A stretch of 6,505 bases of DNA from an uncultured Treponema sp. (GTDB taxonomy: Bacteria; Spirochaetota; Spirochaetia; Treponematales; Treponemataceae). Positions within the stretch are counted from its first letter, which is position 1. Each line of letters begins with the position of its first letter. The DNA is taken from contig CALGGS010000247.1 of the NCBI GenBank assembly GCA_937915735.1, positions 1 through 6,505 on the forward strand, in the 5' to 3' direction. Shown here piece by piece: positions 1 through 5,295 of the stretch. The position numbers were made by a program, and so were the translations under genes. The notes below the pieces were generated by a model. The model did no database searches. It was not told the origin of the DNA and was given only the letters and a program-made list of their open reading frames with translations.

Positions 1-767
1 TGGGAAAGATTTTTGTTTTTGTTAATCAGAAGGGTGGCGTTGGCAAAACAACTTCAGCTATCAATATTGGCGCTTACATGGCAAAGAAGGGCAAAAAAGT
101 CCTTCTCGTAGACTTTGACTCTCAGGGAAATATGACCAGCGGCGTAGGACTCACAAAAGACAAGCCTACAATTTATGAGCTCATGATTGAAGAAAATTCC
201 GCAGAAGAGTCTATTAAAAAAACCGCTGTCGAAAACCTTGACGCTATTACGGCATCAATCGACCTTGCAGGTTTTTCTATCGAGCTGGTCGAAAAGGTTC
301 CTGACGAAAAGGAGCGAATGTTCTTTTTAAAGAACGCACTTGACCCGCTTAGGGCAAAATACGACTATATTTTGATTGACTGTCCTCCATCACTGGGGCT
401 TTTAACAGTCAACGGTCTTGTGGCAGCCGACGGAGTTTTAATCCCAATGCAGTGCGAATATTTTGCCCTTGAAGGTCTCGCTCTTTTAATCGAGAGCAAA
501 AACAGAATTCAAAAGACCTTTAATCCAAACCTAAAAATCGAAGGCGTTTTCTTTACTATGTATGACAGCAGAACGCGTCTTGCGCAGGCTGTCGTAAGCG
601 AAGTCAAAAAATATTTTTCAAAAGAGCTTTACAACACGATTGTTCCGCGAAATGTCAGGCTTTCAGAAGCTCCGTCTCACGGAAAACCAATTTGTCTTTA
701 TGACCCAAGTTGCATTGGTGCAAAAAGTTATGAAAAGCTTGCTCAAGAGGTAATTGACCGTGGCTAA
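1..767 (+). CDS. parA: Chromosome partitioning ATPase ParA (Soj family), lacking only the first base of the start codon
   Basis: ParA-type P-loop ATPase that acts with ParB to segregate the chromosome; family members bind DNA non-specifically as ATP dimers on the nucleoid. The reading frame is open from the first base. Bases 1-2 (TG) are followed in frame by Gly-Lys-Ile-Phe-Val, so they are probably the end of an NTG start codon, giving 255 residues, the usual Soj length. The internal ATG at 78 lies after the P-loop and cannot be the real start. Visible motifs on this numbering: deviant Walker A KGGVGKT at 11-17, with the signature lysine K11; A' motif VDFDSQGN at 37-44, where the common Pro of DPQGN is Ser; Walker B LIDCPP near 125-130; and the conserved VPRNVRLSEAPSHG block at 215-228. 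parB starts before this gene ends, so the two are translated as one unit. The promoter lies outside the window. The family call is very secure. Confidence 0.96.
   Translation, partial: GKIFVFVNQKGGVGKTTSAINIGAYMAKKGKKVLLVDFDSQGNMTSGVGLTKDKPTIYELMIEENSAEESIKKTAVENLDAITASIDLAGFSIELVEKVPDEKERMFFLKNALDPLRAKYDYILIDCPPSLGLLTVNGLVAADGVLIPMQCEYFALEGLALLIESKNRIQKTFNPNLKIEGVFFTMYDSRTRLAQAVVSEVKKYFSKELYNTIVPRNVRLSEAPSHGKPICLYDPSCIGAKSYEKLAQEVIDRG
745..750 (+). promoter_or_regulatory. Ribosome binding site that decides the parB start
   Basis: AAGAGG lies inside the end of parA, 9 bases before GTG 760 but only 3 bases before TTG 754. The spacing favours the GTG. Confidence 0.6.
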
Positions 768-1734
768 TAAATTCGGATTGGGGCGAGGAGCAGAATCAGT
801 TTTTGGCTCTATCAAGAACGAGGAAAACAATCAGGCTCAAGACAGTTCTACAAAAGCATCTGAAAAAGCGGCTGTAGAAAAGACAGAACAATCGGTGCCT
901 AAAAATCTTCCGTCCGGAATAAATTCAGATGAAAACGGACAGCTCTGGGTCAGCGTTGACTTATTAAAGCCAAATCCCCGCCAGCCACGAAAGGAATTCG
1001 AAGAAGAGCCTCTTAATGAACTCGCAGACTCAATCCGAGAGCACGGAATCTTGCAGTCAATCACAATTCAAGACGCAGGAGACGGCACTTTTTACATAAT
1101 TGCAGGTGAACGGCGAACACGAGCCGCAAAAATCGCAGGCCTTTCAGAGGTTCCTGTCCAGCTAAGAAAGTACAACGAGCAAAAGCAGCTTGAAATGGCT
1201 CTCATCGAAAATATCCAGAGGCAGGATTTAAATCCCATCGAAGAAGCCGAGGCGTATTACGAGCTTATGGAGCTTTCGGGCCTAAGTCAGGAGCAAGTGG
1301 CAGCGAGAGTCGGAAAAAATCGTTCTACGGTCGCAAATGCAGTCCGTCTTTTAAAGCTTCCTGAAGATATGCGCTCATCTCTCGTTCAAGGGCACATCAG
1401 CGCCGGTCACGCAAGGGCCTTGCTTTCCGTAAAAGACAGCGCCGATATGAGGATTCTTTTTGCAAAAATCATCGGAAATTCAATGAATGTACGCGAAGCC
1501 GAGGACATGGCGAGAAGTCTGAACGAGGGAGCAGGAAACAGCAAAAAAACTCCGAAAATCCCAAAAGATGAAAACAAAGACCCGAACATCACGGAGCTGG
1601 AGCAGAAATTCATCGAAAAGCTCGGTACAAAAGTACAAATCAAAGGCAATATGGAACGAGGAAGCCTTGAAGTCCAGTTTTTCACCAAGGACGATCTCAA
1701 CCGCATTTATTATCTCATTTGCGGTCAGGAATAG
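760..1734 (+). CDS. parB: Chromosome partitioning protein ParB (Spo0J family CTPase and parS-binding protein)
   Basis: ParB loads at parS sites and spreads as a CTP-dependent clamp, and it stimulates ParA. I place the start at GTG 760 (324 residues) because AAGAGG lies 9 bases upstream; the in-frame TTG at 754 is too close to that site. The protein opens ANKFGLGRG, matching the conserved N-terminal GLGRG ParA-stimulating tail of ParB proteins. A low-complexity linker (about 19-58) follows. The ParB/Srx domain has NPRQPRKEF (about 72-80), the CTP-binding GERRTRA motif at 116-122 and ENIQRQDLNPIEEA at 150-163. The parS-reading helix-turn-helix covers about 176-200 (LSQEQVAARVGKNRSTVANA), followed by GHISAGHARALL. 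After a second charged linker, residues 277-324 form the C-terminal dimerisation domain. The start overlaps the parA stop by 8 bases, indicating translational coupling. I found no TGTTTCACGTGAAACA-like parS in the window. Confidence 0.96.
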   Translation: MANKFGLGRGAESVFGSIKNEENNQAQDSSTKASEKAAVEKTEQSVPKNLPSGINSDENGQLWVSVDLLKPNPRQPRKEFEEEPLNELADSIREHGILQSITIQDAGDGTFYIIAGERRTRAAKIAGLSEVPVQLRKYNEQKQLEMALIENIQRQDLNPIEEAEAYYELMELSGLSQEQVAARVGKNRSTVANAVRLLKLPEDMRSSLVQGHISAGHARALLSVKDSADMRILFAKIIGNSMNVREAEDMARSLNEGAGNSKKTPKIPKDENKDPNITELEQKFIEKLGTKVQIKGNMERGSLEVQFFTKDDLNRIYYLICGQE

Positions 1735-1742
1735 AACAATTT

Positions 1743-1792
1743 AGGGTTCTCTAGAAATTGCAATTTTTAGAGATTCCCTTTATAATTTTTTT
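1743..1792 (+). terminator. Probable intrinsic terminator of parAB
   Basis: A hairpin begins 8 bases after the parB stop. The outer arms AGGG (1743-1746) and CCCT (1776-1779) pair. After a small internal loop, TCTCTAGAAATT (1748-1759) pairs with AATTTTTAGAGA (1762-1773), with one G-T wobble and a tight apex. The T run (1786-1792) follows 6 bases after the stem in TTATAATTTTTTT. The offset T run makes it weaker than the rpmB terminator. Confidence 0.6.
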
Positions 1793-1793
1793 G

Positions 1794-1810
1794 AGAATAC
1801 AGAGTATTCT
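1794..1810. promoter_or_regulatory. Operator-like perfect inverted repeat upstream of the rpmB promoter
   Basis: AGAATAC-AGA-GTATTCT is a perfect 7-bp inverted repeat with a 3-base spacer. It ends 2 bases before the -35 hexamer of rpmB, and its centre falls about 46 bases before the expected transcription start. It has no T run of its own on the + strand, so it does not look like a terminator. A dimeric regulator site is the natural reading, but no regulator can be named. It could also be a chance palindrome. Confidence 0.4.
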
Positions 1811-1812
1811 TG

Positions 1813-1841
1813 TTGACATAAAATCTTGATTTACTTATAAT
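1813..1841 (+). promoter_or_regulatory. Consensus sigma-70 promoter of rpmB
   Basis: TTGACA at 1813-1818 and TATAAT at 1836-1841 both match the consensus in every base and are separated by the optimal 17 bases. Transcription should start near 1848, leaving a leader of about 35 bases before the rpmB ATG. This is the strongest promoter in the window, fitting a ribosomal protein gene. Confidence 0.9.
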
Positions 1842-1882
1842 ATTCAAACTTATTTGTAATCAATTTTAGGTAGGTATAAATC

Positions 1883-2116
1883 ATGTCTAGAGTTTGTGAT
1901 ATTTGCGGAAAAGGTTCTCAGCACGGCAACAGAGTTAGTAAATCATACAACCACACACGCCACACTTGGAAACCAAACATCATCAAGGTAAAGACAGAAG
2001 ATTTCGGAAGAACAGAAACTTTGAATGTTTGCACTCGCTGCTATCGCTCTGGTTTCGTTACAAAGAAAATCACAGTCGTTCCTGCAAACGCTGGCGCTCC
2101 AAAGGCTGCCAACTAA
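1883..2116 (+). CDS. rpmB: 50S ribosomal protein L28 (bL28), zinc-binding type
   Basis: Small basic protein of the large ribosomal subunit, 77 residues. The N-terminal MSRVCDICGKGSQHGNRVSKSYN region and the HTRHTWKPNI segment are diagnostic of bL28. Two Cys pairs, C5-x-x-C8 and C50-x-x-C53, make this the C+ form expected to bind one zinc ion. The final residues (about 66-77, rich in Ala, Pro and Asn) are a short tail beyond the conserved core. AGGTAGG at 1868-1874 lies 8 bases before the ATG and fixes the start. The gene stands alone between its own consensus promoter and a strong terminator, not in a ribosomal operon; rpmG, a frequent neighbour in other bacteria, is absent here. A palindrome before the promoter may add control. 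Confidence 0.96.
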   Translation: MSRVCDICGKGSQHGNRVSKSYNHTRHTWKPNIIKVKTEDFGRTETLNVCTRCYRSGFVTKKITVVPANAGAPKAAN

Positions 2117-2138
2117 TTCAAGTATCTTTCTTGAATGA

Positions 2139-2169
2139 CCCGTCGATTCACTCGGCGGGATTTTTTTTT
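2139..2169 (+). terminator. Intrinsic terminator of rpmB
   Basis: CCCGTCGA (2139-2146) pairs with TCGGCGGG (2152-2159) as an 8-bp GC-rich stem with one G-T wobble and a 5-base loop. One A and then nine T residues (2161-2169) follow. This is a classic Rho-independent terminator 22 bases after the rpmB stop. Confidence 0.9.
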
Positions 2170-2194
2170 GTTATCAAGAGTTTCCTGTAAAAAT

Positions 2195-2270
2195 GGGCTG
2201 TCTGACTAGTTCAGTTTGCAGTGGTTTCGCTAAGCTCAACCACCGCATTTTTGAACTTCTTAGACAGCCC
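2195..2270. repeat. 76-base imperfect palindrome between convergent rpmB and pgk; possible dispersed repeat and pgk terminator
   Basis: Three nested pairs of arms share one axis. The outer arms are GGGCTGTCT (2195-2203) and AGACAGCCC (2262-2270). The middle arms are AGTTCA (2208-2213) and TGAACT (2252-2257). The inner arms are TGCAGTGGTT (2217-2226) and AACCACCGCA (2238-2247), with one mismatch. The apex holds TTCGCTAAGCTCAACC, close to the TTCGACAAGCTCAACC-type motif that I recall as a dispersed intergenic repeat in several bacterial groups. Read on the - strand the hairpin starts 14 bases after the pgk stop and is followed by A then five T residues, so it may end pgk transcription. I see no flanking target duplication. 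Confidence 0.7.
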
Positions 2271-2284
2271 TTTGGTTATTTTGT

Positions 2285-3556
2285 CTACTTCGTAGCCAAG
2301 ATTGCAATGCCTGGGAGGGTTTTGCCTTCGAGGAATTCGAGGCTTGCTCCACCGCCAGTTGAGACATGGCTCATTTTGTCTGCAAGGTGGAATTTGTTTA
2401 CAGCTGCAACCGAGTCACCACCGCCAACAACAGTCATAGCGCCTCGTCCTGTAGCATCTGCAACAAGCTGAGCAACTGTTGCTGTACCTTTCGCGAATGC
2501 GTCGAACTCAAATACGCCGACAGGTCCGTTCCAAACAACTGATTTTGCCGTAGAAAGAACTTCCTTGTAAAGCTCAATTGTCTTCGGACCAACATCCATA
2601 GCCATAAGGTTATCCGGAATGTCAACGCCGTCAACAGCGACCGGAGTTGCGTTTGCGTCGAATTTGTCTGCGGCAATATGGTCAACAGGAAGAACGATTT
2701 TAACGCCTTTAGCAGCAGCGTCTGAGAGCAATTTTTTTGCTGTATCGATGAAGTCGTCCTCAACCAAAGAAATGCCGACTTTGTGGCCCTGAGCCTTGAG
2801 GAAGGTGTAAGCCATACCACCGCCGATAACGAGGGCGCTTGCGTTCTTCAAGAGGCTTTCCAAAACTGCGATTTTTGAAGAAACCTTTGCGCCACCGATG
2901 ATTGCTACCTGTGGCTTTGGAGGATTCTCAACCATTGGCTGAATGTATTTAACTTCTTTTTCCATAAGGAAGCCGCCAACTGATGGAACCGGCATGAATT
3001 TTGCGATAGAAGCCGTAGAAGCCTGGTCTCGGTGAGCAGTTCCGAAGGCATCGTTTACGAAAATGTCGCCGTAAGAAGCAAGCTCTTTTGCCATTACATC
3101 ACGCTCAGCTGAGTCTTTTGAAGTTTCTTCCTTGTGGAAGCGGACATTTTCGAGCATTGCGACAGCTCCCTGTGGAAGGGCGTCGATTGCTTCTTTCTGA
3201 CCGAGAGCGTCAGGAAGGAAAGTAACTTCTTTTCCGAGTTTTTTTGCAAAATACTCAACTACAGGCTTCATTCTGTTTTTGCCGTTGATGAATTTTTCAG
3301 CATCTTCTGTAGTCCAGGTCTTTCCAGCTTTTTCTGCCTTTTCCTGAGCCTTTTTGACATCTTTTTTTGGGTCTCCCAAGTGGCTCATAAGAACGAGTGA
3401 GCGTGGGTTCTGCTCAAGGATATACTGAATAGTTGGAAGAGCGGCCATAATTCGTGTGTCGTCCTGAACAACTCCGTCCTTCATCGGAACGTTAAAATCA
3501 ACGCGCATGATAATGCGTTTGCCTTTCAAATCGACATCTTTTACTGTCTTAATCAT
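2285..3556 (-). CDS. pgk: Phosphoglycerate kinase, spirochaete-type with an insertion after the SHLGxP loop
   Basis: Cytosolic glycolytic enzyme that transfers phosphate from 1,3-bisphosphoglycerate to ADP. I start at the second of two tandem ATGs (3556, 423 residues) because AGGAG lies 7 bases before it and only 4 bases before ATG 3559. Motifs on this numbering: RVDFNVP at 18-24, SHLGDP at 58-63, LENVRFH at 135-141, NDAFGTAHR near 168-176, GGAKVSSK at 221-228, WNGPVGVFE at 342-350, GGGDS at 378-382 and TGGGASLEFLEGK at 400-412, covering both lobes and the nucleotide site. The protein is about 25-30 residues longer than usual. The extra length is a Lys- and Glu-rich segment at about 64-94, just after SHLGDP. 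The position normally occupied by the substrate-binding Arg of SHLGRP is Asp62. The gene is monocistronic, with its own promoter and a likely hairpin terminator. Confidence 0.97.
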   Translation of the reverse strand: MIKTVKDVDLKGKRIIMRVDFNVPMKDGVVQDDTRIMAALPTIQYILEQNPRSLVLMSHLGDPKKDVKKAQEKAEKAGKTWTTEDAEKFINGKNRMKPVVEYFAKKLGKEVTFLPDALGQKEAIDALPQGAVAMLENVRFHKEETSKDSAERDVMAKELASYGDIFVNDAFGTAHRDQASTASIAKFMPVPSVGGFLMEKEVKYIQPMVENPPKPQVAIIGGAKVSSKIAVLESLLKNASALVIGGGMAYTFLKAQGHKVGISLVEDDFIDTAKKLLSDAAAKGVKIVLPVDHIAADKFDANATPVAVDGVDIPDNLMAMDVGPKTIELYKEVLSTAKSVVWNGPVGVFEFDAFAKGTATVAQLVADATGRGAMTVVGGGDSVAAVNKFHLADKMSHVSTGGGASLEFLEGKTLPGIAILATK

Positions 3557-3563
3557 CATATAA

Positions 3564-3568
3564 CTCCT
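3564..3568 (-). promoter_or_regulatory. Ribosome binding site of pgk
   Basis: On the - strand AAGGAG precedes two tandem ATG codons. AGGAG (3564-3568) is 7 bases from the second ATG (3556) and 4 from the first (3559), which favours the second as the start. Confidence 0.7.
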
Positions 3569-3586
3569 TTATATAAAAATCTCTTA

Positions 3587-3615
3587 ATAATACAACGATT
3601 TCAACTTTCTTTCAA
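3587..3615 (-). promoter_or_regulatory. Predicted sigma-70 promoter of pgk
   Basis: On the - strand TTGAAA (3610-3615) and TATTAT (3587-3592) are separated by exactly 17 bases. Each is one or two bases from consensus. Transcription would start near 3580, giving a leader of about 25 bases that contains the AAGGAG site. Confidence 0.65.
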
Positions 3616-3711
3616 TGAATTATGGAAACTTTGAAAAACTCGCCTTCAGCAATTTTTCGCTCGCCCTTATGAATTTAAAAAATTTTTCTTTCTTTTTCAG
3701 AAATTCGCATT

Positions 3712-3717
3712 TATAAT
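3712..3717 (+). promoter_or_regulatory. Consensus -10 box of nudC placed for a leaderless transcript
   Basis: TATAAT ends 6 bases before ATG 3724, so the expected transcription start, about 7 bases after the box, falls on or beside the A of the start codon. The region 17 bases upstream (TTTCTT, 3689-3694) is a poor -35 box. No Shine-Dalgarno sequence precedes any of the candidate ATGs at 3724, 3730 or 3745, which agrees with a leaderless mRNA. Confidence 0.5.
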
Positions 3718-3723
3718 CTAAGT

Positions 3724-4563
3724 ATGCCGATGATTTCAAACCAAATGAATGTTTTTTGTGAGATTCACTTTATTTTTCGGGAAAATTCCATTATTTTGCA
3801 GGGAATTTCTTTGCCTGATGAAGGAATCGTGCGTCGCTGTCTGGAAATGAATGTCGCCGAAAACTGGTTTGCGGAGCTTGAATGGGGCTATTCTGCAATG
3901 CAGCTGGAAAAAGACACACCGAATCCGGCAGGCTGCATCGACATTCCCTTGCGGGAATTTTTTCATAGAGTCAGGAAAATCGACCGAATTGACGATTATG
4001 TAAGTTTTACGGACGAATCAAAAAAAATCTCAGGGGCAGAGCTTGCAGGACTTGCAGCCCGAGCTAAGGGACTATTAAACTTCAAAAACGAAAAAAGATT
4101 CTGCTCAAAATGTGGCGGGGTTTTAAAAGACGATCCTTACTACACCGCCCTCACCTGCACTGAGTGCAATAAGCAATATTTTCCGCAATTAGAGCCGGCA
4201 ATTATTACGCTCGTAAGCCGAGGTGACGAAATTCTTCTTGCCCAGCACAAAAACCGCCCGGACGGAGTATACTCTTGCCTTGCAGGCTTTGTCGAAATGG
4301 GTGAGACAATCGAAAACGCCGTCCACCGTGAAGTATTCGAAGAAACTGGAATAAAAGTCAAAAACATCCGCTATGTCGGAAGTCAGTCTTGGCCATTCCC
4401 GGACCAGCTCATGCTTGCCTTCAGGGCAGAATACAAAAGCGGGGAATTAAAGCTTCAGGAAGAAGAAATCAGCGATGCAAAATGGTTCAAACGGGACAAT
4501 CTTCCTAAAATCCCATCACCTGGAAGCGTCGCCTACAACCTTATTAACGGCGAATTTGATTAA
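3724..4563 (+). CDS. nudC: NADH pyrophosphatase / NAD-RNA decapping Nudix hydrolase NudC
   Basis: Nudix hydrolase that splits NAD(H) into NMN(H) and AMP; the E. coli enzyme also removes NAD caps from RNA. The 279 residues show the full NudC layout: a variable N-terminal domain (about 1-115), a four-Cys zinc ribbon (C127-x-x-C130 and C145-x-x-C148), then the Nudix fold. The Nudix box spans 188-210 and is intact: G188, E194, R202, E203, E206, E207 and G209 fit G-x5-E-x7-RE-x2-EE-x-G. The subfamily motif after it reads SQSWPFPDQ (220-228), where E. coli-type enzymes have SQPWPFPxS, so two positions differ. ATG 3724 is the first in-frame start and fits a leaderless mRNA; ATGs at 3730 and 3745 are alternatives. 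The gene is divergent from pgk. Its last 48 bases overlap the end of the opposite-strand permease gene, and no terminator is visible there. Confidence 0.92.
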   Translation: MPMISNQMNVFCEIHFIFRENSIILQGISLPDEGIVRRCLEMNVAENWFAELEWGYSAMQLEKDTPNPAGCIDIPLREFFHRVRKIDRIDDYVSFTDESKKISGAELAGLAARAKGLLNFKNEKRFCSKCGGVLKDDPYYTALTCTECNKQYFPQLEPAIITLVSRGDEILLAQHKNRPDGVYSCLAGFVEMGETIENAVHREVFEETGIKVKNIRYVGSQSWPFPDQLMLAFRAEYKSGELKLQEEEISDAKWFKRDNLPKIPSPGSVAYNLINGEFD

Positions 4564-5289
4564 TTTAGGAAGCTCTGTCAAAAGAATTACCAGAAGAATC
4601 ATAATAAGAGCGTAGGCGTAAATTTCTGCGTATTCATTAAAATAAATGCTTGTGTTCACCGCCTTTCCAAGGGAATTTTTTGTCTGTACGAGATATTCCG
4701 TCGTCACAATAATTTTGATTCCCATTCCCACAGCGTTCACATACGACTGTCTCAAAAATCCGGCCATAAGAGGAAAATACACCAGGGCAAGAATCCGTGG
4801 CGAAAAATTGCTGTTCAGAAGATAAACATCGATAAGCTCACTTTGCTCTTTTTTGATTTTCTTGACACCCTCCCTTGCCGCCTCGCTAATCAGCGGAAGT
4901 AAAACAAGGCAAGTGGCAATGTAAGGAACATTTTCGTATTTTGTCAGAACCATAATGATAACGACAAGAACAATAATCGGAATCGAGCGAAGAAGAGTCA
5001 TCAATGGCCGTAAGATTTTATAGAAAAGCTCAAAGAAGCCCTCAAGAAGACCGATTAAAATCCCAGCGAAGCTTGAAATCAAAAGAGAGACAAAAAGATG
5101 AACAAGAGTCGTAAAAATCAGCTGATAAGTACGACCTTGCCCCAGAAGCTTAAAAAACGCGCGCAAAATCTCAATCAGGTCAGGGAAAACCACCCTATCG
5201 CCCTTAGTCCAAGAAATAAGCTGCACTATAAGAGCGACGGCAACAAGACCGAGAAGACAGGAAAATGCGGATGATTTTTTTGCTTTCAC
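4516..5289 (-). CDS. ABC transporter permease, NitT/TauT (SsuC-like) family
   Basis: Inner-membrane permease of a binding-protein-dependent importer, 257 residues. Hydrophobic segments lie near 9-27, 58-82, 96-115, 119-137, 164-180, 185-200 and 222-242, consistent with six or seven membrane spans. The cytoplasmic EAA loop that docks the ATPase begins at E136 (SEAAREGVKKIKKE) and runs to about 175. RSIP at 101-104 before it matches the SsuC/TauC pattern. The start is GTG 5289, because an in-frame TGA lies two codons upstream. The Shine-Dalgarno signal is weak, which suggests coupling to the gene before it. That gene encodes a periplasmic binding protein and ends 6 bases upstream. No ATPase gene follows; the next gene is convergent nudC. 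The substrate cannot be read from the sequence; families like this carry nitrate, sulfonates, taurine or pyrimidine precursors. Confidence 0.87.
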   Translation of the reverse strand: MKAKKSSAFSCLLGLVAVALIVQLISWTKGDRVVFPDLIEILRAFFKLLGQGRTYQLIFTTLVHLFVSLLISSFAGILIGLLEGFFELFYKILRPLMTLLRSIPIIVLVVIIMVLTKYENVPYIATCLVLLPLISEAAREGVKKIKKEQSELIDVYLLNSNFSPRILALVYFPLMAGFLRQSYVNAVGMGIKIIVTTEYLVQTKNSLGKAVNTSIYFNEYAEIYAYALIMILLVILLTELPKLIKFAVNKVVGDASR

Positions 5290-5295
5290 AAGTCA

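Noticed and set aside
754..759. TTG start for parB at 754
   Set aside because: It is only 3 bases from the AAGAGG ribosome site. GTG 760 has a 9-base spacing and yields the usual GLGRG-type N-terminus.
837..1064. Antisense open frame inside parB, with a similar one at 1407-1706
   Set aside because: Both are opposite-strand shadows of a well-conserved gene, with low-complexity Ser/Phe-rich translations and no ribosome site noticed.
1735..1882. Search for a parS site near parAB
   Set aside because: No TGTTTCACGTGAAACA-like palindrome was seen here or elsewhere in the window. The inverted repeat at 1794-1810 does not match parS.
2193..2471. Open frame spanning the large palindrome and the pgk 3' end
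   Set aside because: It runs through the hairpin and antisense to pgk, with no recognisable protein.
2434..2820. 128-codon frame on the - strand within pgk
   Set aside because: It is an out-of-frame shadow of the conserved Pgk coding sequence, on the same strand.
3671..3706. GAATTT...AAATTC inverted repeat in the pgk-nudC divergent region
   Set aside because: The arms are 6 bases in A/T-rich DNA with a 24-base gap, which is readily expected by chance.
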